From Dipetalonema caudispina (taxonomy: Eukaryota; Nematoda; Chromadorea; Rhabditida; Onchocercidae): 12,708 nucleotides of DNA. Below the pieces are notes generated by a model that was not told the origin of the DNA, made no database searches, and saw only the letters and a list, made by a program, of their open reading frames with translations. The translations under genes were made by a program, and so were the position numbers. The stretch lies in the NCBI GenBank assembly GCA_013365325.1, contig JABVXV010000717.1, positions 1-12,708 of the forward strand. Direction: 5' to 3'. Positions within the stretch are counted from its first letter, which is position 1; every line of letters begins with the position of its first letter. This document shows, piece by piece, positions 1 through 9,146 of this stretch.

Positions 1-203
1 ATGAATACAACAAACCTTTTACTTCTTTAATGGATTATCGATCCATAATCACGGATATATATTCCAAATAGATAGATAAGGAAGATCAGAAAAAAGAAAA
101 AAGAAAACTTTCTCAACTGTAGAACAGTTGCATTCTCTGAATAACTCTCAATGAACAGATTTAACTAACGAAACTTCGAAATATCCCGTTATTTATCAGG
201 AAT

Positions 204-424
204 TGTTAAATAATCATATAGATTTTGAACATTATCGTTTCTTTTAATATTATAACCAATTCAATGAAATATTTTAGAACTATTCTAGGAGAATTAAAGA
301 TTTTTAAAATTTCCCAAAAATACAACTATAAATGTTTTGTCAGCGCCATGCTTTCCAATCTTTCCAAATCGCAATTTCAAAACATTGAAATCTTTCCTTA
401 TAGACTTGATCATGATTAGTGCAT
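204..424 (+). repeat. Dispersed duplicated segment A (left copy)
   Basis: This stretch recurs at 11560-11935 in the same orientation. Shared blocks include TTTCTTTTAATATTATAACC, GTCAGCGCCATGCTTTCCA and ACATTGAAATCTTTCCTTAT. The left copy is compact. The right copy carries about 146 extra bases in the middle and an 11-base local duplication. A 64-codon open frame lies inside this copy (225-419), but its counterpart on the right is broken by stops, so I treat it as non-coding. No terminal repeats or target-site duplication were seen, so the element class is unknown. Confidence 0.85.
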
Positions 425-2231
425 GTTGATAATACAAATATGACGATTAAATTGTGAAGCTATGATTGTTTCCAGAAAAACTGTCAGATTTATGCAATAG
501 CTAAGAAATTATTTTAAATATTGTTTATACGTTAACTGTAATAATTTATAGAAATACTAACAAACAAACGTTCATTTTTATTCTTAAAAAGAAAACACAT
601 TCGTTCAGTGAGATACCACAAGTAAGATGGTATAATGTCCAGAAATGAGCCGAAATTTCGGTAAGTTTCGAGACGAAGTAATTGAAATATTGTATTGCTG
701 AAAGATAAAATCTCGTACTACTTCATTTCGAAGTTCCATGCTATATATATCATTCAGTGAGCAAGTAAAATTCGAAATGAAGAAAGAGATATTACTTTTC
801 CAGAACAAGTGTGGATGGAATCATAAAATTCAGTTAAATTGAGTGATTTCAACACTATTTCTCACATCATTCCTATGCATCGATATCACTGTGCAGTAAA
901 TTTGACATGGCGATGTATCAACTTTCTAGCAAATACTGATCTTTTGTTGATATCCGAGGAAATGACGAAAAGTCTCAATTAAACAATACTTTATATCACT
1001 ATGATGAAGGAAAGAAGAAATGGAAATTAATAGGCCCAAGTATGAGAGATGTAAAAATAAGCCTTAATGTATAGCCAACGATTGCATCATTGGTGCGATG
1101 ATTTCATTCCATAACAGTGTCATCGGAGATCATATTGGGTCTATTAATTTAGTGTTGTTGGGTCGAATCGTAACAACGGTGAAAGATTGACAGTTTTGCA
1201 TTGGTGCTGTTTGGGAATAAGCTGAAATGGCGCTTAATATATTCAAGTAATGAAAAAGTAATTAGAAAATAGGAACAAGTTGAATTCTCATTTTTATAAT
1301 AATTTAATTCTACCTATTAATATCAAATGATATTTTTTAATATCTCAAAAGTACCATCGTTTCAGAAGTATATTTGAATTGCGTGGAAATATTTTTGCTT
1401 CTTCAATATTAATTATAATTGTCAAATTCATTAATATTGATTCCAATTATTGGATTCAAAAAATATGCAATACTTTCATCAATGGTATAAGGTATAAGCA
1501 TTGTAAAGGCAAAACTTTCATAAGGGATTTGCTTCCGATGTGTTCGCATCGATATCAAAATTAATAATGAAGATGATCCCGTTACATATATTGTAGATGG
1601 ACCACTGATAGAGCTGTTGTAAGCATAAATCGTCGATCCATGATAAAACTAAAGAAAAAAGTGGGAAAAAACGAGAAGAAAGACTGATGTAATGATTAAA
1701 TAGCAATAAATTTTGTGGCCTAAAATAGATAAAATTAGAAAGCTGTCATTGGTAATTAATGGAACCATTCAGCAATGAATTATTTCGTCTTGTAGCTAAT
1801 TAGGGAAATGCTAATATTACGTTACTACTCTTCGTCTTCGACTAACGGATGTTTTTCACCATTATGAAAATTAGAGTAAATTATTAATGAATGATGCGAT
1901 TAGTTCGTTTTTTATTCTATCATAAAGTTTGTTCTTACGTGTGAGATTTTACTGATCTGTTGCAAACTATTCTTTATGATAGTTTTTAACGTTTATATAT
2001 GAATCGATACGTGTCGGTATGATATAGGTTGTGAATATATCGCTGAATAAAGATGTTGCAATCGAGAAAGAATAAAGGTTTCCAGCTCTTGTTACCAGTA
2101 AAACGTAAAAAAGGACACGGGAAATTCGGTATGGTTGAAGATATAACAGTGATGATCAGTTCCGTATTTAAGACAAAAGGTGATGATCGATTACTGGATG
2201 GAATATTGTTTTAATTCAATTCATCTGAACG
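425..2231. other. Gene-free AT-rich stretch
   Basis: I see no supportable gene in these 1.8 kb. Open frames are short and without recognisable motifs. There is a good donor-like GGTAAGTTT at about 659-667 and an acceptor-like TTTCAG on the minus strand near 700, but they do not join into a convincing exon pair. A weak hexapeptide-repeat-like frame (1071-1190) and a hairpin (1917-1982) are listed separately. Confidence 0.5.
1917..1982. repeat. Imperfect inverted repeat / hairpin
   Basis: CTATCATAAAG at 1917-1927 is the exact reverse complement of CTTTATGATAG at 1972-1982. The inner AGTTTG (1926-1931) and CAAACT (1963-1968) can extend the pairing after a short asymmetric bulge, leaving a loop of about 31 bases. 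It could fold as RNA or be a decayed end of a small transposon. No target-site duplication is evident, and in such AT-rich DNA chance is possible. Confidence 0.4.
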
Positions 2232-2479
2232 AGATTGTTGTAACAGCATTGAAATCATTTCGTAAAACTTTGTCCTGTACAAGATTGGACAAGTTAGCTC
2301 CCTAACAAACTCTTTTACATCACTTTTCGCAATAATAAATGAGACGAAATTGAATTAATAGGTTCCCGCATTTTTGATTGTTGCAATCATATTATTAATT
2401 ATTACTAATCGACTTTATTCTATTGATTTTTGCTATTATAAATTACTGCTGTAATTACTGTCACTTCTACTAACTATTA
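2232..2479 (+). repeat. Dispersed duplicated segment B (left copy)
   Basis: This segment recurs at 11246-11476 in the same orientation. Identity is about 90 % by hand alignment, apart from an 18-base stretch (around 2420-2437) missing from the right copy. Shared exact blocks include CTGTAC/TTGTAC followed by AAGATTGGACAAG, AGCTCCCTAACAAACTC and CGCATTTTTGATTGTTGCAA. No conserved open frame survives the indels in either copy. The left copy lies downstream (3' side) of the minus-strand zinc-finger gene. Confidence 0.9.
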
Positions 2480-2587
2480 ACAAGTGAAGATGTATTTGTT
2501 TACTAAAATTTCGTTTTCAACTTGATTTCAAAAAAACATTTTTTTTTTTAGCTAGAAAAAGAATGGTAATGTCATTATTTTGAATAA

Positions 2588-2655
2588 AGTTTCATTGAAT
2601 AAATACATAGTAACTTTTTCGAGTTCGCTGAAAAAAATGTTTATTCAATGAAACT
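2588..2655. repeat. Perfect 16-bp inverted repeat with 36-base loop
   Basis: AGTTTCATTGAATAAA (2588-2603) is the exact reverse complement of TTTATTCAATGAAACT (2640-2655). The 36 bases between them would form a loop. This is the cleanest palindrome in the window. Both strands would give the same stem as RNA. It could be a transcript hairpin, a tiny foldback element, or a 3'-side structure of the zinc-finger transcript, whose stop codon is about 470 bases away. Nothing shows that it is transcribed. Confidence 0.7.
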
Positions 2656-3102
2656 GTTTGCATTTTCTAAGAAAATTTCATTGTTAGAAATGGTACATTT
2701 CGGAGATTTATCAAAATGAGTAAATTATAAGGCACAAGAACAAAACATTAAATTTGCTGATTTTATATGATAATTATTAACAATTGAAAAATGTCTTTCT
2801 CTGAATCTGTGCAGAATAAATATGTGATCAAAACTTGCAAAATTTGAGAATTAATTTCTGGTAAAAAAAATTGGAAGTGAAAAATACGGAGGCAGATTAA
2901 GCAAATGTGATGACTAATAAAATATTGTCATAATGGATTAAAATAACATATGAAAATTTTAAAGAATAAAATGAATTTAGAAGGAAGCTCTGTCCGATTA
3001 TCATTTAAAATTTCCCATTCAAATTCCACCAATTACTTTTGTCATTAAACAAGAAAGTAATGAAGAAAGCATAAATAACAAGGTAAAACAATACAAATTC
3101 AA

Positions 3103-3108
3103 TTTATC
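3103..3108 (-). promoter_or_regulatory. Possible variant polyadenylation signal (GATAAA)
   Basis: The minus strand reads GATAAA about 20 bases after the zinc-finger stop codon. GATAAA is a one-base variant of AATAAA that can work in nematodes. I saw no canonical AATAAA on the minus strand in the first ~130 bases after the stop. The hexamer is short and the region AT-rich, so this is a suggestion only. Confidence 0.2.
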
Positions 3109-3127
3109 CCACTACAATATAATGTTT

Positions 3128-4225
3128 TCATAATCTCAGGATCGAAATTATTTTCTTCACTAATACATCTGTAGCAGTGACATCGTCTGTTACTGGCGTA
3201 ATTAAAGCACTCAAAGTAGCAGAATCTTTATGCATCATTTTGCATACCCGTTGATGTTGTCGTAGGTTCTTGCTCCACTTGAATGCTTTACGGCATACGC
3301 CACATATGAATGGCCGTTCAGTACTGTGTACCCGTTGATGTTTTTGCAGATTGCTCGACCATTTAAATGTTTTGTTGCATACGACACATATGAACTGCCA
3401 TTTATCACTGTGTACCCGTTGATGTTTTTGCAGGGTCCCGGGACACTTGAATGCTTGACCGCACTTCTCACATTGAAATTGCCTTTCATTAACGTGTATC
3501 TGTTGATGTTGTCGCAGGTTGCTGCGAGACTTAAATGCTTTATCGCACTTCTCACATTGGAACTGCCGTTCATCACTGTGGATCCGTTGATGTTGTTGCA
3601 GGGCGCTAGGAAACTTGAATTCATTACCACATACGCCACATTTGACTAGTTGTTTGCCTTGGTGTGTCACTTCGTTAGTTTGCAGGCCTTCATTTGTCAT
3701 CTGAAATAATATGGAATGATTACTTTTATAATCCAAGCTATTTGATGATTATTTTCCCTGAGATTTTTGAACAGTAGCAACCGGAGAAATTGCACAGGTA
3801 TCATTGTAAAATCTTTGAATGGCAATACTTCATCACCATTTGGTTTCGCTGTACTTTAGGAGGCGAATTGCTTTAATAGTTTTGAAAAAAGTGTCAGTTG
3901 TGCTATTTTGTGCTGCTAATTTGAGACGAAAGGATCAACAGACCGATGTCATAAAAATGATTCCGGAGGTTAATGTATAAACTTCTTTTGTTGTAGTTTG
4001 ATTTTTGCTGCAGGGTATGATCGCAGAACATCAATTAATTCGGAATTTACAAGGAAATTAATAAGGAATGACGGTGATTCCGTTGATTTTCTTTCACAGG
4101 GAGTAGTTTTGTCTTCAGTTAAGGGAAAAGATTTATGAATATTTAATTTCTATAAACTCACTTACCGTTACTTGTGCGACACATGATGACAACGGAAAGA
4201 ATGCAAAGTAACATAGTAACAGCAT
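3128..4225 (-). CDS. C2H2 zinc-finger protein, two exons, predicted secreted
   Basis: Proposed join: exon 1 4225-4166, intron 4165-3701, exon 2 3700-3128 ending in TGA, giving 210 residues. Exon 1 begins at an ATG with A at -3 and an in-frame TAA at 4259-4261 upstream. It encodes 20 residues starting MLLLCYFAFFPL, a hydrophobic core followed by small residues before a possible cut after ...SCVA. Donor ACG|GTAAGT and acceptor ATTTCAG|ATG keep phase 0. Exon 2 encodes five fingers at an exact 28-residue step: C41/C44/H57/H61, C69/C72/H85/H89, C97/C100/H113/H117, C125/C128/H141/H145 and C153/C156/H169/C173, the last being C2HC. A 37-residue tail follows. Linkers are of the S-D-E-R-Q-F type rather than TGEKP. 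The fingers are certain; secretion rests on exon 1. If exon 1 is not used, an ATG at 3736 would give a 202-residue protein without a signal. The exon is clearly richer in G+C than its surroundings. No ortholog is named with confidence, so I give no symbol. Confidence 0.85.
3242..3640 (-). repeat. Five tandem 84-bp zinc-finger modules
   Basis: The finger-coding DNA repeats every 84 bases. On the plus strand the recurring landmark is CCGTTGATGTT (or CTGTTGATGTT) near 3250, 3334, 3418, 3502 and 3586. Neighbouring modules share long near-identical stretches, which suggests expansion by unequal exchange or homogenisation by gene conversion. Helix residues at -1/+2/+3/+6 read F/S/A/Q, S/S/N/Q, C/G/T/K, W/S/N/K and W/K/N/Q from the first to the fifth finger. 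Confidence 0.95.
3701..4165 (-). other. Predicted 465-bp intron of the zinc-finger gene
   Basis: On the minus strand the 5' end is GTAAGTGAG, a near-perfect donor, and the 3' end is ATTATTTCAG, which fits the nematode acceptor consensus well. Both boundaries are phase 0. I found no conserved extra exon inside it. The last 36 bases are also open in the finger frame (ATG at 3736), so retaining the intron 3' end or starting transcription inside it would yield a version lacking the signal peptide. Confidence 0.65.
4166..4225 (-). other. Exon 1: signal-peptide-coding exon
   Basis: These 60 bases encode 20 residues with no charged residue: a run of L, C, Y, F and A, then P-L-S-S-C-V-A-Q-V-T. The h-region length and the small residues at -3 and -1 relative to a cut after VA match a type I signal peptide. 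A different frame across the same DNA gives a longer open frame (4168-4353), but that one stops just before the donor and has no signal features, so I regard it as a shadow. Confidence 0.65.
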
Positions 4226-4392
4226 ACTGATTCGAGAATAATTGCCGCCGATGTATAATTATAAGTGAAGTGATGAAATTTAACGCGGAATATATTTTCG
4301 AAAAATTTCTCTCGAAATGTATGAATGGAAATTATTAGGAGATAGCCAACCAATCCAACGAAGAATAACTGTCGCTCTGAGGGAGAGAGCCG

Positions 4393-4400
4393 TTTTTATG
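4393..4400 (-). promoter_or_regulatory. Possible TATA-like box for the zinc-finger gene
   Basis: The minus strand reads GCATAAAAACGG about 170 bases upstream of the exon 1 ATG, in a short island richer in G+C than its surroundings (4361-4425). A start about 30 bases downstream would leave a 5' leader of roughly 140 bases. If the leader is trans-spliced, as is common in nematodes, this box may be irrelevant. The evidence is motif and position only. Confidence 0.25.
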
Positions 4401-4440
4401 CATTCCGATTAACCGCACGACCTATGACCAGACAAAATCA

Positions 4441-4856
4441 CAGAATGTTAATCATTTTGCATAACTGGAAAATCATAGTTCCAAGCAAATGGAATCATTG
4501 TAGTAACAATTCATAGCTGTGGAACAATTGACATTCATCACCCCAGGATGAATTAATCCGGAGAATATGTAAATTCATCGCCGGAAATGATGAGACACTG
4601 GTTTTTGATCTCAATTTACTAAACTTTAAACAAATTTGTATGCTTCATATCTAAGTCTTATAATCAACATTTGTGCTAATTTACCAAAAATTAATATCTG
4701 CGTGGAATAGAATCAGTTCCTGCATCTTACATACATATATTTCATGATAGGGTGATCTTCTTAGAGACTATATGTGATCCACAATTATTGAAATGTTTTT
4801 AGTTATGAGAATGGGAAAATTGCTGCTTACACAGTAATAGTAACAAAATTAAAACT
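4441..4856 (+). repeat. Dispersed duplicated segment C (left copy)
   Basis: This segment recurs at 11936-12350 in the same orientation. Shared blocks include CAGAATGTTAATCATTTTGC at the exact left edge, AATCATAGTTCCAAGCAAAT, GGATGAATTAATCCGGAGA and ATTGCTGCTTACACAGTA. A stretch around 4612-4665 is diverged between the copies. The left edge lies 216 bases upstream of the zinc-finger start codon and about 40 upstream of its TATA-like box, so C could carry upstream control sequence of that gene. No open frame is conserved between the copies. Confidence 0.9.
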
Positions 4857-7395
4857 TGAAAACAATTTTTGTTCGAACTATTGTTTATTGTTCAAATACT
4901 TTAAAAGTGTCTAACAGGAAGTCTCTAAACGATAAAAATTCATATTATGTATAGAAAACTTTAGTATATTTTTAATATTAGCTGTTTTTTTATTACTAAC
5001 AAATAATTTGGTAAAAATTAGATCAATAAATTAAAAAAAGAAATTTTTTTTGGCATAATTTTAGATTTAGCTGCTAATCCTGCAAAAATAGCTTCGATTT
5101 TCAAAATTATCTTTGATTTCTCATGGAGAATTAAGAAAATCGGCAAGTAGTAAGGGACTGTTATGTTTAATTTTTTTATACCTTCATAAACAGCTCTTCA
5201 AACAACAGTTAAGGTAAGTGTTTGTGCAAAATGTTTTAAATTTGTCTTTTAAGAAGTGACGGTCCACATATGATATGTGATCCTAAGAAAATTTTAAAAT
5301 TCTACTTTTCTACGATCACTTATGTCTGAGTGTTGCTAAATCATAGCGAGAAATTTTTCATCACCACTATCATTCTCATTATGATTTCCAATATTAATTC
5401 ACCTTCAGAAATTCAAATTTAAAAGTTTTTTGTCGTCTCTCTGATCATCCTAAGACCTAATTGATGTAGGAGTTGAAAAAGGGTCATTGCATTGAGAAGT
5501 AAGATCTTCAATGACGTTTGATGTTAAATTTTTAAATCTATCTCTTACTATAATGTGTTTTCAGTGAGGCATATATTTCATTTTGATCGTTTCAGTTGGT
5601 ATTCAAGAATTCAAGCGATTTCGATTATTCAAACGATCAGTCTTAATTTGAATCAACTTAAGTTGTAGAATTCAGGTTTTTTTGCGCTTCTCAAGTAATG
5701 TATTTGAACACAAAATGATGTAACTAGTGAATTTAACGTATCAAATCTCTAGACAACATAAAAAAGTCCAGTAGACATAAGCTCTTTCTAAGAAAACTAA
5801 ACAAATTCATCGGATCGTTATTTATTTCAAGTACCTATTATCGTCCTACTTCAATGATAAACTGACTAATAATACTATTCATCAATGTTACGTTACCTTT
5901 AATCGAATTGTCAACTTTAATTTCAAGTTTATATTGATCAGAGAATATTCTGCTGCGATTTACAGATACATTAAAATTTATAGCCTCAAAAAATTTCAAA
6001 TCAAAACATATGATTAAGGAAATTGAAGATTTTTTTTGAAAATTCAAGCGTGGAAATTAAAATTAACAATACTTAGCTGCTGAGTGCCTGTGCGATAAAA
6101 TTATTTTTAAATATTTAAATAAGAGGTATTCAAATGTTTAAGTGTATTATATTCTTCCACTTGTTGTTTATATGGCAACTAAATATATTTCTGATGGTTG
6201 TGAGGTAGAAGTATCATTTCGATGAGCTTCATAAGGATAAATGCGAACTGTCGATATTGGGTTACTGCAAAATGATTAATAGAATTGAGCTTTCGAAACC
6301 TTTAAAAGTAACGCGTCTTATGGTATTGGAGTTATTTCTTGAATATTTACACTTTTTGCTATTTCATTTCTCAAAAACCAATGCAATTGGGCTAACAGAA
6401 GCATTTTTACCTAATCCTCTTTTGGCTCATTTACCGACAATCTGTTTGACCTTAATTAATGAACATTTCAATTTGATTGAGATTTCAGGAAATATGTTCA
6501 AATATTCTTAGATGCAGATGGCTACTATAATATCCATCGGTCAGATTATGAATGAAAAAGAAGGAAAGGGGAAATTTTAAATCAAAGTAATTTCAAATCT
6601 GATATTCATCTAAAAACTTGTTCGGATCCCTCCCTTAAGTACCATACATGTGCTTGGGAGAATAATGCATCGGTTTAATGCTTTTACCAACCAAAAACCA
6701 ATGACAAGGAAATGAAATTAGCATAAATGCGAGAAAACAGATTATTGTGAAATCCAATCTTTGAACTTCAAATGCATTTATTAATTGATTGATTGAATGC
6801 TGTAAATGCATTTAAAATTAAAATTTGACTCCGTCTAAACTTCTTCTTAGTTAGCTCAAAATTTAGTAATATGAAGGCAATTATTTGTGACGGCTAGAAT
6901 TGATAATCCAAGAAATCACTGCGATCGCTGTGAAGTCACACAGCAAAATTTTCGACTTGAAATATTGTTGTAATTTGCATTGATCATTTCATTAAATTCG
7001 ATTGCTTAACTTGAATGATATGCAAAATACAATCCTATAATTGATAAACATATCAAATTCATTTATCATTTCCAATCTCCTCCATTAATTTTTTTACAAA
7101 AACAAATGAGTGAGCAAACATGTTTGTTTTTCGGTGCTGAGGCAGTAAAATTTTCCTTTTTTCTGCAAACATCGTTAAATTTGTTAAATTTACGGTCTTC
7201 AAATTAATTTTATTGTCATGTCAAATTAAAAAAAATTTATTTATAACTTCTGTTTGTTTCCCGAATATAAATGCTAAAATATTAATTTGAAGATACATTG
7301 CAAATAATATTCAATTTTAAAATATTAGAAAGTATTTTTTTTGTTATACAATTTAAATAGACGAAATATTTTGTTTCAGCAAAAAAATTTGTTGA
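4857..7395. other. Long AT-rich stretch without a convincing gene
   Basis: I find no recognisable protein, RNA gene or mobile element in these 2.5 kb. Two open frames of moderate length exist, at 5838-6047 on the minus strand and 6257-6511 on the plus strand (TTG start). Both are of a length expected by chance at this composition and neither has a recognisable motif. The decamer AAATGCATTT, itself a palindrome, occurs at 6770-6779 and again at 6804-6813. Confidence 0.5.
6257..6511 (+). CDS. Unassigned 84-codon open frame (doubtful)
   Basis: The frame opens with TTG. The first ATG lies at about 6320, where the product would begin MVLELFLEYLHFLLFHF, a hydrophobic stretch interrupted by two glutamates and so a poor signal peptide. 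The rest is rich in leucine, phenylalanine and isoleucine, as random AT-rich DNA tends to be. GATTTCAG|G near 6490 could act as a splice acceptor. No family was recognised. It is listed because it is one of the longest frames in its neighbourhood. Confidence 0.12.
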   Translation: MGYCKMINRIELSKPLKVTRLMVLELFLEYLHFLLFHFSKTNAIGLTEAFLPNPLLAHLPTICLTLINEHFNLIEISGNMFKYS

Positions 7396-7671
7396 GAAGT
7401 AAGATTACAGAAGTTTAAGAGATTTGATACAAACGTCGAAAATGGTGAAGTTGCTAAGATGATTAATTGGCTTTACACCCTTTATTCAAGCAGCAACAGG
7501 TATCGCTGATATGTGCAACATGAAGATTCAACAGCAAAGGATGCATGCAAACGTATATTTCTCATTAATAGCAAAGGATTAATTACTGTAAGCAGTACAG
7601 TAATAAAGCCAGAACATCAAAAATATACCAAAGAAATGCCACATATAAGGGATTTGTTCGAGATTAGCTAA
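7396..7671 (+). pseudogene. Possible relic frame with one internal stop
   Basis: Reading from 7396, 91 codons are open except for a TGA at 7507-7509, ending at TAA 7669-7671. The translation is less AT-biased than the shadows around it: it contains NGEVAKMINWLYTLYSSSN before the stop, and YVQHEDSTAKDACKRI and KPEHQKYTKEMPHIRDLF after it. No ATG opens the frame near its start; an acceptor-like ATTACAG sits at 7394-7400. I do not recognise a family. It may be a decayed exon, or chance, since frames of 54 open codons are expected several times in such a window. Confidence 0.25.
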
Positions 7672-7849
7672 TTGGTTCTAGTCAAAAATTTTATTAAGTT
7701 AAGCAAATTATTTGCATGTTCAAGTAAGTGATGCTATTTTTGTCGGAAACCCGAAGTTGATTTCCAAATAATTATTATCGTACAATCAAATACCAATAAA
7801 TTGTAAAAGATTTTAAGTACAATACTTGTTAATTCCTATGCTAAAATTG

Positions 7850-8350
7850 TCTTTTTTTTTTTGCCCTCCAATTCCGTTTTATTTAATGTTTATATCTTAT
7901 TCTCAATTGTATTCTATTACAATGCGTCACATGTCAACTAAACATCTTCGTTTTGCCATTCCGTTCTCATTCTAACTTCATCAAATTATTGTTCAACCTA
8001 ATTATGTATTCATCCTTAAGCTAAGCTTTCTCACCACTGTACCTTTTTACAAATATCTTTTTATCAATAGTCACATGTTAACTAAACACTTGCTTAATCC
8101 TAATTATATATTCATCCTTAAGCTTTCATCCTTTTGTAAGATATCTTGTTTACGTCCATTTTATAACAGTATAAATATTCCCAAATTTTCATAAAGAAAA
8201 AAAACCCCCCTTTACACCAACCAAGCAGCTTACCTACTTATTTCATAAATAATTGCTTGTTTATCCATTCATTCACTACCGACCTATCCATCCCTTTCTA
8301 CCAAGACAACCCAATTTGACTTGAGTCCGAAAACGCTATCCTATCAGACT
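7850..8350. other. Pyrimidine-rich, G-poor tract
   Basis: For about 500 bases the plus strand is rich in T and C and very poor in G, unlike the flanks. It includes an A8C6 run at 8197-8210 and ATCC/CATTC-like short repeats near 8260-8305. No open frame of note lies on either strand. A TATAAAT near 8170 stands alone. The cause could be a decayed simple-sequence repeat or strand-biased mutation from transcription; the sequence does not decide. Confidence 0.5.
7926..8130 (+). repeat. Imperfect local direct duplication
   Basis: GTCACATGTCAACTAAACA (7926-7944) recurs with one change as GTCACATGTTAACTAAACA (8070-8088). CCTAATTATGTATTCATCC plus TTAAGCT (from 7997) recurs with one change from 8099. 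The offset is 144 bases for the first block and about 102 for the second, so the second unit lost about 42 bases. The spacing suggests an old tandem duplication of a unit of about 145 bases. Confidence 0.65.
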
Positions 8351-8399
8351 CTCTAATTCAATTGTTTTCTGTTATTCTGATTTATTCTACTGTTGACGA

Positions 8400-9146
8400 T
8401 AAATGATAATGCGTAAGTGAAGAATAATGAATTAACCATTAGAAAAATTTGCGGAAAAACTGATGCAATAATTACATTGACCATAATTTTCAACCGTTTG
8501 TAAGAAATTTTAGATCATCGAGAAACTACGACCAACTGGTATTATCGATGTATCAACCGTACATGGTGCATATAAAGAAAGTGGCTGAATCAAACGAACG
8601 GCCAAATAATATTTTCTATTATTATTAATATACTGATGCCTTATCAATTGCTTACTTATATGAAAGGCTTGAATAGTTTATCAATTTAAAGCTCATAATT
8701 CACTTATTACTTATGAGATTCTAATTTCGTCTATAGAAATGTTATCAACTGCATTTATTTTTTTGAACATTTTCTGTACAAATCTTTTGATATGATATTT
8801 CTTGAAACAATAGGAACATTGATTTAGTTATTCGAGGAGAGTTACTATTGCTGTATTTTATTTGAGTTCATTATGCGAATTGTTTCATATGAGCGGAAAA
8901 TAAATTGAGGCAAAAATTAAAAAACACGAAAGTACTATGGGACAATATTTTGTAAAATGTTGAATGATGCGATAGATGATAAGTGTTATCTAGAAAAAAA
9001 AACCTAATAAAGTCGTAATATTCTGATGAGTTAAATTATCATTATCAAAAAGTTTCTTTTATTTAATTCTAAAAAATTGACGACCATATGTCATTTTTCA
9101 ATTTAGTTCTGTTTTTGCTCCATTTTTCTTTCTTTGTTTCTTTTGA
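8400..9146. other. Stretch with no recognised feature
   Basis: The sequence is AT-rich and without open frames of interest on either strand. I saw no repeat shared with the rest of the window. Confidence 0.5.

Larger units (their letters stand above)
2480..3127. other. AT-rich region 3' of the zinc-finger gene
   Basis: No coding signal was found. The stretch contains T-runs near 2540 and a perfect 16-bp inverted repeat (2588-2655). Its last part must include the 3' untranslated region of the minus-strand zinc-finger gene. Confidence 0.5.

Noticed and set aside
225..419. 64-codon frame within segment A
   Set aside because: The matching part of A' is broken by stops and indels, so the frame is not conserved between copies.
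605..808. 67-codon minus-strand frame, plus similar short frames at 1379-1564 and 1518-1706
   Set aside because: Chance-length frames without motifs, splice-consistent neighbours or conservation.
1155..1180. tRNA B-box-like GGGTCGAATCG
   Set aside because: No A box at the right distance and no acceptor or T-stem pairing.
3235..3639. Second minus-strand frame over the zinc-finger exon (134 codons)
   Set aside because: A frame-shifted shadow of the finger repeats; the zinc ligands are all in the other frame.
3326..3649. Long plus-strand open frame antisense to the zinc fingers
   Set aside because: It is the complement of the 84-bp finger modules; its repeating peptide mirrors their period and has no independent coding signal.
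4168..4353. 61-codon minus-strand frame overlapping exon 1
   Set aside because: It ends just before the splice donor in another frame; the signal-peptide frame through the same DNA fits the splice phase.
5838..6047. 69-codon minus-strand frame
   Set aside because: Length and composition fit random AT-rich DNA; no motif or partner exon found.
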